A stretch of 54,915 nt of DNA from an uncultured Lachnospiraceae bacterium (GCA_947564645.1 CANOCU010000023.1:1-54915), one strand, 5' to 3'; positions 23,109 through 31,942 are shown, counted from the stretch's first letter. The notes: generated by a model from the letters alone, not told the origin. Made by a program: numbers and translations.

Positions 23109-23819
23109 GTGAAGTTATGCAGAAAGCAGAATAGCGGGAAAGCCCGTAAATACGGGCAATCCCTTTATTTGCAAGGCTTCCGGGGAAGGGGTAAAAAAAC
23201 TATATACTATCAGGCAAAAAAGAGGCTGATTAAGGAATGTCAGATGGCGATCTGGCGGTATCACGACCACATGCATATGGGATATGAAGACCAGATTTAT
23301 ACCGGATTCGAGGAAGAATTCGGATGGCGGCAGTACCGGGTGCCGGTGGAAGATGTGGAGAAGTACGGAGAGGAAGATGCCGGTGCGGGGCAGTTCTGGG
23401 CGCATTTCGGGGGCCTCTATCAGATCCCGGAGACAACTCTGCGGGGCCTGGCGGCTTTTTTCAAGGAGCGTGCGCAGATGGATGTGGTACAGATCGTGGG
23501 CGATCCGGATATGAAAGTGGAGAAGGTATCCGTGCTGGTGGGCGGCGGCAGCCTCGGTCTTGGCAGGGAAGAGGCGCCGATGATCCAGATGCTGCAGGAG
23601 GATGTGGATGTGGCTGTCTGCGGGGATATCACCGAGTGGACCCTTTCCGCTTATGTGCGGGATGCGGCTATGATGGGCATGAACAAGGGGATGCTGGTCC
23701 TTGGACATGAGAGAAGCGAAGAGTGGGGCATGAAGTATCTCGCCGGATGGGTGGAGCGCATTACGGACGGCATCCTGGCGGTATTCCTGGATGCGGGAGA
23801 GCCTTTTACCTACCTGTAA
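23109..23819 (+). pseudogene. Nif3-like (DUF34) protein, C-terminal part
   Basis: Native sequence starts at 23211 (after the CTATCAGG core at 23207-23214) and runs 202 codons to a TAA at 23817-23819. The frame can also open at an element ATG (23109), which would add 34 foreign residues. Metal-binding and structural motifs of the Nif3 family are present: IWRYHDHMHM (residue HDH), VVQIVGDPDMKVEKVSVLVGGGSLGL and LGHERSEEWGMKYLA near the end. Without the N-terminal ITHEPT residues the fragment is unlikely to be active. It would be restored by excision of the element. It ends 22 bp before the flavoprotein gene. Confidence 0.85.
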
Positions 23820-23841
23820 TAAAAGAAGGGATAAAGAGTGA

Positions 23842-25296
23842 ATGAAGAAATATGACGTGATCATAGTCGGCTCCGGCGCCGCGGGGATGATGGCGGCCTG
23901 GAAGGCAGCAAAAGCAGGACTTACCTGCCTGGTAGTGGAAAAGGGAAAGAGCATCGTTTCCAGCAACGCGGCCCGCTGCGGCGGTCCGGCGCTGGCGGAT
24001 ACGAGACTGCAGGAAACGGAGCAGGCGACCGTTACCGTGGAACGGCTTTATTCTTATATGTATGAGTATTCCCGGGGGACGGTTCATGCGGGACTGCTGC
24101 GCAATGCGATCGATAAGGGGCGCGAGGTGGAGACGGCTCTGCAGGAGGCGGGTATTGAAATGACGCTGATGGAGGATACCTACGGGGTGGGCTTCCGGGC
24201 AAGGCATTTCTTCCGGACGCCTGTGCAGCAGCGCTGGCAGATGCTGCAGGATCTGTTGGAGAGCCTGGGTGTGACATTCTGCTTACATACGGAAGCAAAA
24301 CGCCTGTTGCAGGATGCGAACGGCACGATCAGGGGTGTGGCGGTGAGAAACCTGGCAGAAGGCAGGGAAGAGGAACCGGAAGAAGAACTTGCAGCGGACA
24401 GCATTCTGATCGCCACAGGCGGGTACCTTGGCAGTGAGGAGATGATCAGGGAACATTTGGGGGATATCCATGTAGGCGCGTTGGGCAGCAGGCTGAGTGA
24501 CGGCGCGGGTATCCGTATGGTATTGGAAGCGGGCGGCATTTTGGACCGGAACTGGGGGATCTGCACCAATGAATTCGGGGGATATCATTCGAAGATGAAG
24601 AAGGGGATGTCCTCCAACATGTATTTCGCCATCGGCGGCGGACTTCTGGTGGACCGCAACGGGCGGCGCTTCATGAATGAGCAGCGGATGTCCGATAAGC
24701 CGCTGTCGCTGGGTGGAGAGAGTACCGTCCGGGAGGGACATTATTATGCCGTATTGGACGACGAGTATTATCATGCCTTGGATCGGGGAACGCTCTATGA
24801 TTATTATGGCAGGCCGGAAGCATGGCATGCAGGCCGGACCGTTCATGACTGTCCGCAGAACCACAGGGCGGAGGATCTGGAGAAGGATATCGAACAGGGA
24901 TATGCCGCGAAGGCGGACACGTTGGCGGAACTTGCAAAAAAGTGCGGCCTGCCCCGCCTGGAAGAGACGGTAGCAGAGTACAATGCGATGTGTGACCGGG
25001 GGTATGACGGCCGGTTCGGAAAGACGGCTTATCTGATGAAACCCGTGCGCAAGGCGCCTTTTTACCTGTTTGCATATGAGCAGAGCGCCTGGTGCACCAT
25101 CGGCGGTGTGAAGACGGATGAATATTGCCGGGCCTTGACGCCCTCAGGGCAGGTGATCGCAGGTCTGTATGTGGCAGGAATGGACAACGGAAGCTGTTAC
25201 TGTGTGCCCTACTATGACAATGAGGGAGCGGCGGTGGGAATCGCCTTTACAACCGGGTTGGTGGCCGGGGAGCATATTACGGGCGGGGTTTCCTAA
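23842..25296 (+). CDS. FAD-dependent oxidoreductase (fumarate reductase/succinate dehydrogenase flavoprotein type)
   Basis: A 484-residue cytoplasmic flavoprotein. The N-terminal dinucleotide-binding motif DVIIVGSGAAGMMAAWKAAKAG (residues 4-25) is followed by E-K-G at the end of the second strand. A second FAD contact, ADSILIATGGY, lies near 184-194. The substrate domain has GGGLLVDRNGRRFMNEQ near 262-278, typical of fumarate-reductase-like enzymes. The C-terminus holds LYVAGMDNGSCYCVPYY, then an FTTGLVAGEHI helix that ends the FAD fold. No signal or heme motif. It reduces or oxidises an unknown substrate. It was probably part of an operon with the esterase and Nif3-like gene, now separated by the 18-kb element. 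Confidence 0.88.
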   Translation: MKKYDVIIVGSGAAGMMAAWKAAKAGLTCLVVEKGKSIVSSNAARCGGPALADTRLQETEQATVTVERLYSYMYEYSRGTVHAGLLRNAIDKGREVETALQEAGIEMTLMEDTYGVGFRARHFFRTPVQQRWQMLQDLLESLGVTFCLHTEAKRLLQDANGTIRGVAVRNLAEGREEEPEEELAADSILIATGGYLGSEEMIREHLGDIHVGALGSRLSDGAGIRMVLEAGGILDRNWGICTNEFGGYHSKMKKGMSSNMYFAIGGGLLVDRNGRRFMNEQRMSDKPLSLGGESTVREGHYYAVLDDEYYHALDRGTLYDYYGRPEAWHAGRTVHDCPQNHRAEDLEKDIEQGYAAKADTLAELAKKCGLPRLEETVAEYNAMCDRGYDGRFGKTAYLMKPVRKAPFYLFAYEQSAWCTIGGVKTDEYCRALTPSGQVIAGLYVAGMDNGSCYCVPYYDNEGAAVGIAFTTGLVAGEHITGGVS

Positions 25297-25301
25297 ACAG
25301 A

Positions 25302-25343
25302 CAGAGTGCAAAATGTCAGGATGTGACAGGTTTTGCACTCTGC
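25302..25343. terminator. Strong bidirectional hairpin
   Basis: Perfect 12-base stem CAGAGTGCAAAA / TTTTGCACTCTG with a 17-base loop, just past the flavoprotein stop. U-rich tails are short in both directions. It separates this gene from the convergent small gene at 25363. Confidence 0.7.
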
Positions 25344-25362
25344 TTTGTCATGTATTGTTTTA

Positions 25363-25545
25363 CTATGGTTCAGGCTTATCTGTTAAAGGCGGCTGCTGAT
25401 AAAGCTTGCGGTTGATTTCTTTCTTTAAGATATCGATCTCCTCTTTCACCAGTTCGATATCGCCCTTCTGAGCCTGACGTTCAATTCTCTCTACTAAAGT
25501 TAACTGGTCAAAGAGATTCGCATTCAGTTCCTTTTCTCCCGGCAT
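25363..25545 (-). CDS. Small charged coiled-coil protein (60 aa)
   Basis: Starts at 25545 with a GGTGAT-type site; the frame is open to 25572. The product MPGEKELNANLFDQLTLVERIERQAQKGDIELVKEEIDILKKEINRK is helical, with a heptad-like L/I pattern and a proline tail. No family recognised. Its composition is normal for a small cytoplasmic protein, and it has good spacing from its neighbours. It is not an obvious toxin or antitoxin. Confidence 0.55.
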   Translation of the reverse strand: MPGEKELNANLFDQLTLVERIERQAQKGDIELVKEEIDILKKEINRKLYQQPPLTDKPEP

Positions 25546-25700
25546 ATGATCACCTGCTTTCTGCGTTGCCAATTCATTTGATTTATAGTAAACGAAATTT
25601 CTAATGACGTCAACTATATGGTTTCCTGCGCCTTCTGTTTATATTATAACAAGAGGCATGAAATGTGTAAAGTTCGTATATATTTCGATTATTCATTCCC

Positions 25701-26522
25701 TTACGGGCGGGGTTTTCTGAGCGGGCATTCAGACACACTGATCTTATCCTGCAGGATGCCAAGCCCGCAGTCCTCCAGATAATCCTGCAGGATGGGCAGG
25801 GATTGGGAAGAAGTGGGACCGATGATGATCTCTCCTACCAGGTCGGACAGGCACAAATCCAATTTACTGCACATCTTGCGCAGGTCAAGAGGGTAATATT
25901 TCTTGATGCGCTCCGAAGATACATGGTATTTCGGTTCCATCGTGAACTTACTGGAGATAAAAGGCGATACCACCAGCCGTACTTCTTTCTCGCTGGCAAA
26001 GGAAGGATGCTTGAAAGCGGCGGACTGCAGCCAGGCTTCATTCATCAGATTCTGCAGGGAGGGAAAGCATTCTGCAAAGTCTTTCGCATCCCGGATCATC
26101 TCGTAGAAATCATCCACAAGCCGGTGTTCCCGCATATCGGTCTGATAGTATACCTTCTGCAGCGATATGACACCGCCCACCATTTTCTGCATCAGTTCTT
26201 CCCGGAAAGCGATGCAGACACCCTGCCCGAGATAGCCGTACCGCTCCCATTGCGCGGCGTCGTCCCGATATTCGGAGAAACAGGCCGCATAGGCGGAATA
26301 ATGAAATTCTTCTTCCAGTTCCTTCCGGAAAAAAGCTTCCACGGACCGGCTTTTCTTATCCTGACCATTCTGATCCAGCCTTTCCGTCACAGCCCTGCAG
26401 ATCCCATTCATAAAAAGCCGCATCTCGGACGCGTCGTTCATATTCAGGATATTGTTCAACCGCAGCTCCGCACAGCGGATGATTCCGTCGAATGCGGCAA
26501 AGGTGGTGTAGTGGTACAGCAT
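25701..26522 (-). CDS. DUF2971-family protein
   Basis: A 273-residue protein started at 26522, where GGAGG lies 6 bases upstream. LYHYTTFAAFDGIIRCAELRLNNILNMNDASEM (residues 2-34) is the hallmark start of DUF2971. The central part has FSEYRDDAAQWERYGYLGQGVCIAF, also typical. The C-terminal region ends with IIIGPTSSQSLPILQDYLED. The family is common near defence and mobile genes; molecular function is unknown, and some relatives resemble RNA- or NAD-modifying folds. A promoter-like TTGTGT-16-TATAAT lies upstream on the minus strand (26579-26606). It is next to the AAA/PD-(D/E)XK block. Confidence 0.85.
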   Translation of the reverse strand: MLYHYTTFAAFDGIIRCAELRLNNILNMNDASEMRLFMNGICRAVTERLDQNGQDKKSRSVEAFFRKELEEEFHYSAYAACFSEYRDDAAQWERYGYLGQGVCIAFREELMQKMVGGVISLQKVYYQTDMREHRLVDDFYEMIRDAKDFAECFPSLQNLMNEAWLQSAAFKHPSFASEKEVRLVVSPFISSKFTMEPKYHVSSERIKKYYPLDLRKMCSKLDLCLSDLVGEIIIGPTSSQSLPILQDYLEDCGLGILQDKISVSECPLRKPRP

Positions 26523-26578
26523 AGGGCGCCTCCGTAAAATTAGAGTTTGCGAGTATGAATACCGCACTGCTTAATACT

Positions 26579-26606
26579 ATTATAATCCTTTTTTGTATAG
26601 ACACAA
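26579..26606 (-). promoter_or_regulatory. Promoter of the DUF2971 gene
   Basis: Minus-strand TTGTGT (26601-26606) and TATAAT (26579-26584), 16 bases apart, 57-84 bases upstream of the ATG. Confidence 0.6.
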
Positions 26607-26661
26607 CCTTTAAAAAATAATAAAATGATCACAGAAAGCAGCAGTGGCGGGAGGGAGCAGC

Positions 26662-28209
26662 ATGTACTATTTGAATACGAATACACAGATCATATTGTTC
26701 CAGGATACGCTTAACAGTGAGATCTATGTGGATAAGAGTATGTTGATCGAGAAAATATCCCCGATGATCCGGACGAACAGCAAGTATGTCTGTATTACGA
26801 GGCCGCGCCGGTTCGGCAAGACGGTAAATGCGAATATGTTAGGAGCGTACTATACAAAAGGATATGATACCCGTGCTTTGTTTAGCGGATTAAAAATTGC
26901 CGGTTCAGAACATTTTGAATGTCATATCAATCAGTATAATGTGATACATATTGATTTCAGTATCATGCCTGATTTTTGTGACGAGTACCATGTATATTTA
27001 AAGAGCATTGTCAGAAAACTGCAGGAAGATCTGTTGGAGGCGTACCCTGCGCTGTCAGGAAAGGAATTCTTGGGAATCAGTGAAATGCTGCAGGCATCAG
27101 GCGACTCGTTTATTTTTATTCTGGATGAATGGGATTCCATATTTCATGAAAAGTACATTACCAGTGAAGATAAGATCCATTTTATGAAATTTCTGAAGGC
27201 GTTACTGAAGGATAAGGCGTATGTGGATCTGGCATATATGACGGGCGTGCTTCCGATTGCCAAATATTCCAGTGGGTCGGAACTGAATATGTTCTGGGAA
27301 TATAACTTTATGAATGACCGTACGTTTGAGGAGCAATTCGGCCTGACGGAACATGAAGTGCGGGAGCTATGCAGCAGATACAAGGGTATCAGCTATGAGG
27401 AACTGGCGTGGTGGTATGATGGTTACCTCATGGGCGATGGCAGACATTTGTTTAATCCGCGTTCCGTCAACAGAGCCCTGATCGATGGGCAGTGCCGGAA
27501 TTACTGGACGGAGACAGGCCCCATGAATGAAGTTGCGGACTGCGTGGAGCACAATGTGGATGAAGTGCGGGAAGATATTGTCAGAATGGTGTCCGGACTT
27601 CCGGTTGAGGCTGATTTAAATGGATACAGCGCCATTGAGCAGGAGATGAACAGCAGGGATGAGATTTTGTCGGCCATGGTAGTGTATGGTTTTCTTTTGT
27701 ATCACGACGGACTCTTAAGAATTCCCAACCATGAGTTGATGGAGAAGTATCAAAGGGTACTGGCACGGGAAAGCATGGGGGAAGTAAAGCAGATCGTGGA
27801 CAGTTCCAAGGAGATGCTGGCAGCAACGCTTGCTGCTGACGCGAATAAAGTTGCTGCAATCATAGAGAGTGTACACGACAGAGAGATACCGTTCCTGGAG
27901 TATAATGATGAAAATGCACTGTCCTGTGTGATCACGCTGTGTTATCTGTATGCGAGGAGAGATTATCAGGTGGAAAGAGAAGCAAAAAGCGGAAAAGGTT
28001 ACTGTGATTTTGTGTTTTTACCCAAAAAGTATGGAAAACCGGCGATCATCCTTGAACTAAAGGTCGATGATACGGCGGAAAACGCGATTAGACAGATCAG
28101 ACAGAAGAATTATATGCAGAAAACAGAGGAGTATGGAGAGACGCTGCTCGTGGGAATCAGTTATTCCAGAAGAAAGAAAAAGCATAAGTGTCAGATTGAA
28201 AGGGTGTGA
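26662..28209 (+). CDS. AAA-ATPase-like / PD-(D/E)XK protein, copy 1
   Basis: A 515-residue protein started at 26662 with GGGAGGG 7 bases upstream. It has the AAA-ATPase_like pattern: IYVDKSMLIEKI, then the unusual P-loop CITRPRRFGKTVNANML (RPRRFGKT, residues 47-54), then Walker B FIFILDEWD near 152-160. The C-terminal part is a PD-(D/E)XK nuclease-like domain: GKGYCDFVFLPKKYGKPAIILELKVDD near 446-472 has D, E-L-K and a following Q/R-rich helix. Proteins of this type (PF09820/PF08011) are abundant and repeated in Lachnospiraceae and Bacteroidetes; their role is unknown, and defence or phage exclusion is often suggested. Copies 2 and 3 lie nearby; copy 3 is the closer in sequence. Confidence 0.88.
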   Translation: MYYLNTNTQIILFQDTLNSEIYVDKSMLIEKISPMIRTNSKYVCITRPRRFGKTVNANMLGAYYTKGYDTRALFSGLKIAGSEHFECHINQYNVIHIDFSIMPDFCDEYHVYLKSIVRKLQEDLLEAYPALSGKEFLGISEMLQASGDSFIFILDEWDSIFHEKYITSEDKIHFMKFLKALLKDKAYVDLAYMTGVLPIAKYSSGSELNMFWEYNFMNDRTFEEQFGLTEHEVRELCSRYKGISYEELAWWYDGYLMGDGRHLFNPRSVNRALIDGQCRNYWTETGPMNEVADCVEHNVDEVREDIVRMVSGLPVEADLNGYSAIEQEMNSRDEILSAMVVYGFLLYHDGLLRIPNHELMEKYQRVLARESMGEVKQIVDSSKEMLAATLAADANKVAAIIESVHDREIPFLEYNDENALSCVITLCYLYARRDYQVEREAKSGKGYCDFVFLPKKYGKPAIILELKVDDTAENAIRQIRQKNYMQKTEEYGETLLVGISYSRRKKKHKCQIERV

Positions 28210-28256
28210 AGCCAAATTGCAGCAAATAGGCCCATGATGGGGAAGGGAGGGCGAAT

Positions 28257-29945
28257 ATGGCGAGAACAGTTCGGATCGGCGGCCAGGATTTTGAGAGGAT
28301 ACGGGTTAATAATAACTTTTATATCGATAAGATGGACTTTATCAGAAAGTGGTGGGAGGCTCAGGACGATGTGACCCTGATCACGCGCCCGAGGAGGTTC
28401 GGCAAGACTTTGAATATGAGTATGCTGGAGCAGTTTTTTTCCGTGAAATATGTCGGGCGTGGGGAACTGTTCGAGGGACTTTCCATCTGGCAGGAAGAGA
28501 GGTACCGGCAGATGCAGGGCACCTGGCCGGTGTTGTCTATCAGCTTTGCCAGGGTCAAGGAGAATACCTTTAGGGAGGCCAGACGGAGTATCTGCAGGAT
28601 TATTGAGGAGCAGTATAACAAGAATGAGTATTTGCTTGCGGGCAATCTGCTTAATGAGAAGGAGCGGGCATTTTATCAGGAGGTTACCGCCGACATGTCA
28701 GATGAGACGGCGGCGGCATCCCTGCGTGCAATGGCAGATTTCTTAAGTAAATATCATGGAAGAAGAGCGATTATTCTTCTGGATGAGTATGATACGCCGA
28801 TGCAGGAAGCGTATGTAAGCGGATACTGGGAAGAGATGGCGGCTTTCATAAGAAGTCTGTTCAATTCTACGTTCAAAACGAACCCGTATCTGGAACGCGC
28901 GCTGCTGACGGGAATTACCAAGATCAGTACGGAATCCACTTTTTCCGATTTGAATAATCTTGAAGTAGTGACGACGATTACAGAGAAATATGAGGACAGT
29001 TTCGGGTTTACGGAAAGGGAAGTCTTTGATGCGTTGGAAGAATATGGGCTGTCGGATCAGAGGCAGAGAGTCAAAGACTGGTATGACGGTTTCACCTTCG
29101 GAGAAAAGAGCGATATCTACAATCCATGGTCGATCATCAATTATCTGGATAACAGAAAAGTGGGCGCCTACTGGGCCAATACCAGTTCCAACAGTCTGGT
29201 GGGAAAGCTGCTCAGAGAAGGAGACACGAATATTAAGCAGGCTTTTGAGGATTTGTTGCGCGGCGGGAAGATCAGCATGGAGATTGATGAGCAGATTGTC
29301 TATAATCAGTTAGCTGTGAAGAAGAATGCGGTCTGGAGCCTGCTGCTTGCCAGCGGTTATCTGAGAGTAGTCGGTGCAATGCCTGAGGAAGAGACGGGGC
29401 GTATCTATTATGATCTGACGCTGACCAATAAGGAAGTCACCCTGATGTTTGAAAATATGATCCAGGACTGGTTTGCCGGGAGCGGGGATTACAACGACTT
29501 TATCAAGGCACTTCTACTGGATGATGTGGATGCCATGAATGAGTATATGAACAGGGTGGCTTTCGATTGCTTTAGTTATTTCGACACGGGAAAGAATCCG
29601 GGAAGGACGCAGCCGGAGAAATTCTACCATGGATTCGTATTGGGGCTGATGGTGGATCTGTCGGGCCGCTACCTGCTCAGATCCAACCGGGAGAGCGGGT
29701 TTGGCAGATACGATGTGATGCTAGAGTCGAAAAGGGCCGAAGACGATGCTTTTATTCTGGAATTTAAGGTTTTTCAGCCAAAGAAGGAGAAAGATCTGGA
29801 GGAGACGGTATCTTCCGCACTGGCACAGATAGAGGAGAAGGGATATGCGGCGGAATTGATGGAGCGGGGAATCGCGGCAGAGCGTATCCGCAGGTATGGA
29901 TTTGCATTTTGCGGGAAAGAGGTGCTGATCGGCGGCGGAGAATAA
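28257..29945 (+). CDS. AAA-ATPase-like / PD-(D/E)XK protein, copy 2
   Basis: A 562-residue protein, 47 bp after copy 1, with GGGAGGG just before the ATG. P-loop TRPRRFGKTLNMSMLEQFFS (residues 43-62), Walker B-like RRAIILLDEYDTPMQEAYVSGY near 170-190, then KISTESTFSDLNNLEVVTTITEKYEDSFGFTEREVF. The C-terminal nuclease-like part has GFGRYDVMLESKRAEDDAFILEFKVFQ near 480-505, with E-F-K in place of E-L-K. The shorter Walker B loop and other differences make it a distinct subfamily from copies 1 and 3, so the cluster is not a simple tandem duplication. Confidence 0.88.
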   Translation: MARTVRIGGQDFERIRVNNNFYIDKMDFIRKWWEAQDDVTLITRPRRFGKTLNMSMLEQFFSVKYVGRGELFEGLSIWQEERYRQMQGTWPVLSISFARVKENTFREARRSICRIIEEQYNKNEYLLAGNLLNEKERAFYQEVTADMSDETAAASLRAMADFLSKYHGRRAIILLDEYDTPMQEAYVSGYWEEMAAFIRSLFNSTFKTNPYLERALLTGITKISTESTFSDLNNLEVVTTITEKYEDSFGFTEREVFDALEEYGLSDQRQRVKDWYDGFTFGEKSDIYNPWSIINYLDNRKVGAYWANTSSNSLVGKLLREGDTNIKQAFEDLLRGGKISMEIDEQIVYNQLAVKKNAVWSLLLASGYLRVVGAMPEEETGRIYYDLTLTNKEVTLMFENMIQDWFAGSGDYNDFIKALLLDDVDAMNEYMNRVAFDCFSYFDTGKNPGRTQPEKFYHGFVLGLMVDLSGRYLLRSNRESGFGRYDVMLESKRAEDDAFILEFKVFQPKKEKDLEETVSSALAQIEEKGYAAELMERGIAAERIRRYGFAFCGKEVLIGGGE

Positions 29946-29950
29946 GGCGT

Positions 29951-29974
29951 CAGCAGACGGGCTGCTGTCTTTTC
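29951..29974 (+). terminator. Small hairpin after copy 2
   Basis: Stem CAGCAG / CTGCTG with a 5-base loop, then TCTTTTCC. Weak but placed right after the stop codon. Confidence 0.45.
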
Positions 29975-30040
29975 CTGATCAGGGTAAGAGACGGATGGGA
30001 TACAGGAAGGGCTTGATCTTATAGGAAGGGAAGAAAGACT

Positions 30041-30232
30041 GTGGAAATGAATGAGGAATTACGCAGAATTTATAATGAATGCAAGAGGCTCGATCAGGAA
30101 TATGATGGCTTCGTTTCCGGAAAACTCATTGAAAAAATAGAAAATGATGAGGAAAGAAGATTTGCAATTCATATTTCCAATTTTTTCTTAGCCGAGAAGC
30201 AACGGGAACTCATTGAAAAAGGAGTTTTCTAG
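30041..30232 (+). CDS. Small protein (63 aa), candidate antitoxin
   Basis: The frame opens with GTG 30041 (GGAAGGG 10 bases upstream) or ATG 30047. The product is a charged helical protein: LRRIYNECKRLDQEYDGFVSGKLIEKIENDEERRFAIHISNFFLAEKQRELIEKGVF. Its stop is one base from the start of the zeta-like kinase (30232/30234), so translation of the two is closely linked. Small, soluble, alpha-helical proteins placed just before zeta-type kinases are antitoxins in the epsilon/zeta family; the sequence itself is not one I recognise as epsilon. Antitoxin is inferred from context. Confidence 0.7.
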   Translation: MEMNEELRRIYNECKRLDQEYDGFVSGKLIEKIENDEERRFAIHISNFFLAEKQRELIEKGVF

Positions 30233-30233
30233 T

Positions 30234-30815
30234 ATGAAAAAATACATTATATTTGCGGGCGTGAATGGAGCGGGTAAATCAACGTTGTATTATTTGAATG
30301 AGCATTTTACGAAAGGAACTGTACGTGTAAACTATGATGAGATATTGAGAGAAAAGTACGGTGATTGGAGTGATCTGGAAAATCAGGCGAGGGCTATGTT
30401 TGATGCGAAGTTTAGAATCGACGACTGTCTGCAACGAGGACTTTCTTTTAATCAGGAAACAACTTTAGTCGGTACGATGAAGACAATAAAGAAAGCGAAA
30501 GCATTGGGTTATTTTGTAGATATGTATTTTGTCGGACTGGAAGATGTTGAAATTGCAGTCAAGCGAGTGGAGGATCGCGTTAGACGTGGAGGGCACGGTG
30601 TAGATGAGACAGATATACGAAGAAGATACGTTAAGTCTCAAAAAAATCTTATTAGAGCGATACCTCTATGCGATGAGATAAAGATATACGATAATACATT
30701 TTCTCTAGTCAGACTTGCTTCTTTTTCTGAAGGGAAGGCTCTTTTTAGATGTAATGAATTGAGTGACAACTGGTTCAAACGTCTGCTTCGGGAGGAACCC
30801 ACATGGACGGAATAA
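30234..30815 (+). CDS. Zeta-toxin-like kinase
   Basis: A 193-residue P-loop protein with ATG at 30234. YIIFAGVNGAGKSTLYYLNEHF carries Walker A GVNGAGKST (about residues 8-16). VRVNYDEILREKYGDW (about 29-44) is the D/E loop that in zeta toxins holds the catalytic Asp. ETTLVGTMKTIKKAKALGYFVDMYFVGLEDVEIAVKRVEDRVRRGGHGV (about 78-127) is typical of the zeta/UDP-GlcNAc kinase fold, including the R-x-x-R pair that binds phosphate. Zeta toxins phosphorylate UDP-N-acetylglucosamine and block wall synthesis. Its length (193) is short for the family, but no gap is seen. It overlaps the HipA-like gene by 13 bases. Confidence 0.85.
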   Translation: MKKYIIFAGVNGAGKSTLYYLNEHFTKGTVRVNYDEILREKYGDWSDLENQARAMFDAKFRIDDCLQRGLSFNQETTLVGTMKTIKKAKALGYFVDMYFVGLEDVEIAVKRVEDRVRRGGHGVDETDIRRRYVKSQKNLIRAIPLCDEIKIYDNTFSLVRLASFSEGKALFRCNELSDNWFKRLLREEPTWTE

Positions 30816-31942
30816 AGCCATTTACAATTATGATGAAGGATACCGAGGTCATGCGGGTGGATTTTGATACGCTGTGCTACGAAGTGCGAAGTGAAAAGTA
30901 CCTGCCCTATCCGATCAAAGGAAAATTACAGCAGATACCGGCTCCCGGCAGTATCAGGACCACTTACGATATGAACAGGTCCCTGCTTGCCGCAAGGAAA
31001 AACGAGGAGGCGGTAGTCAGTTGGTTGGCCGGGCGGGTACTGCTGCTGAGCAGGGCCAATGCCAAGTGGATCTATAACCTGTTCCGGTTTGAGCAGACCG
31101 GTACGGTCGAACAGCATATGAAGATCGCGATGGTCTGCCGGGCGGTGTCCGTGTTGGATCCCTATTGGCTGAAATTTGATGACGATGAAGCGATCAGCTG
31201 GAGCAGCGTGGATGTGAAGCGCAATCCGCTCAATGAGATCGTCGCGCAGGTGGCGCTGCACGGTAAGTCCCTGACCTTCCAGGGCTCCCCGGTGACGCCG
31301 GAGCTGACAACCAACGGCGCTTACGCCAAGGCGTGGAGACGGCACGACGACGGTACGCTCTGGCTGTATAAACTGGGAGCAAACGGCAGTACGGAGTCCC
31401 GGATCGAAGTGATGTGTTCTAATCTTCTGGATAAGATGAACGTGGAACATGTCCATTACGAAGCCGGGCAGGATGAGGACCAATATGTGTGCATGTGCCC
31501 ATGCATGACGACGGAGAGGAAGGCTGTGCTGACCGGGATGGAATTTATTTCTTACTGTAATGTGAACGGCATGGATGCGGATACCCGGATGATGGAGATT
31601 GACGGGGAGAACATTTATAAAATGTGGATAGTGGATTTTCTGATCAGCAACCGAGACAGACACGGGCAGAACTGGGGCTTTTACTATGATACGGAGACGA
31701 TGGAGATTCTGGGCTGTCATCCGCTGTTCGATCATAACAATGCTTTTGACATTGACTTTATGCGGGATCTGGACGCGCCCTATCAGTTCGGGGAGATGAC
31801 GATCAGGCAGGCGGCGCAGAAGGCGATGGATCAGGTGGACTTCCATTTTACAGAGCCCATTACCAGAGAAGATTTTATCACGGACAGGCAGTACCGGAGT
31901 TTTCAGAAGCGTGCACAGTGCCTGGGGCTGCAGGTGGAGTGA
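30803..31942 (+). CDS. HipA-like Ser/Thr kinase
   Basis: A 379-residue protein that overlaps the zeta-like gene by 13 bases. It has the HipA/CtkA fold: LWLYKLGANGSTESRIEVMCSNLL (about 191-214) is the ATP-binding strand and K. The catalytic loop reads VDFLISNRDRHGQNWGFYYD (about 275-294), with the NRDRHxxNxG pattern of HipA kinases. LFDHNNAFD (about 309-317) replaces the DFG-type metal site. HipA kinases phosphorylate targets such as glutamyl-tRNA synthetase and cause growth arrest. The N-terminal part (about 1-140) is not the usual HipA N-lobe and may serve as a regulatory domain. With a GTG/ATG small gene and the zeta-like kinase in the same overlapping unit, this makes a three-gene cassette. 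Confidence 0.85.
   Translation: MDGIKPFTIMMKDTEVMRVDFDTLCYEVRSEKYLPYPIKGKLQQIPAPGSIRTTYDMNRSLLAARKNEEAVVSWLAGRVLLLSRANAKWIYNLFRFEQTGTVEQHMKIAMVCRAVSVLDPYWLKFDDDEAISWSSVDVKRNPLNEIVAQVALHGKSLTFQGSPVTPELTTNGAYAKAWRRHDDGTLWLYKLGANGSTESRIEVMCSNLLDKMNVEHVHYEAGQDEDQYVCMCPCMTTERKAVLTGMEFISYCNVNGMDADTRMMEIDGENIYKMWIVDFLISNRDRHGQNWGFYYDTETMEILGCHPLFDHNNAFDIDFMRDLDAPYQFGEMTIRQAAQKAMDQVDFHFTEPITREDFITDRQYRSFQKRAQCLGLQVE

Larger units (their letters stand above)
5036..23210. mobile_element. 18.2-kb integrated element with Tn916-type integrase
   Basis: The borders are set by the split Nif3-like gene and by the shared core CTATC(T/A)GG (5032-5039 and 23207-23214). The content is typical of an integrative mobilizable or satellite element: integrase and excisionase at the right end, a primase-helicase, SSB, a RepL-like protein, a VirD4-type coupling ATPase, a ClpP protease and several unknown proteins, mostly on the minus strand. 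No relaxase, VirB4, VirB6 or lytic transglycosylase gene was found, so self-transfer is unlikely unless one of the unknown proteins supplies a missing function. The GC-rich coding style differs somewhat from the flanks. Exact end points within the core cannot be fixed by eye. Confidence 0.88.
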
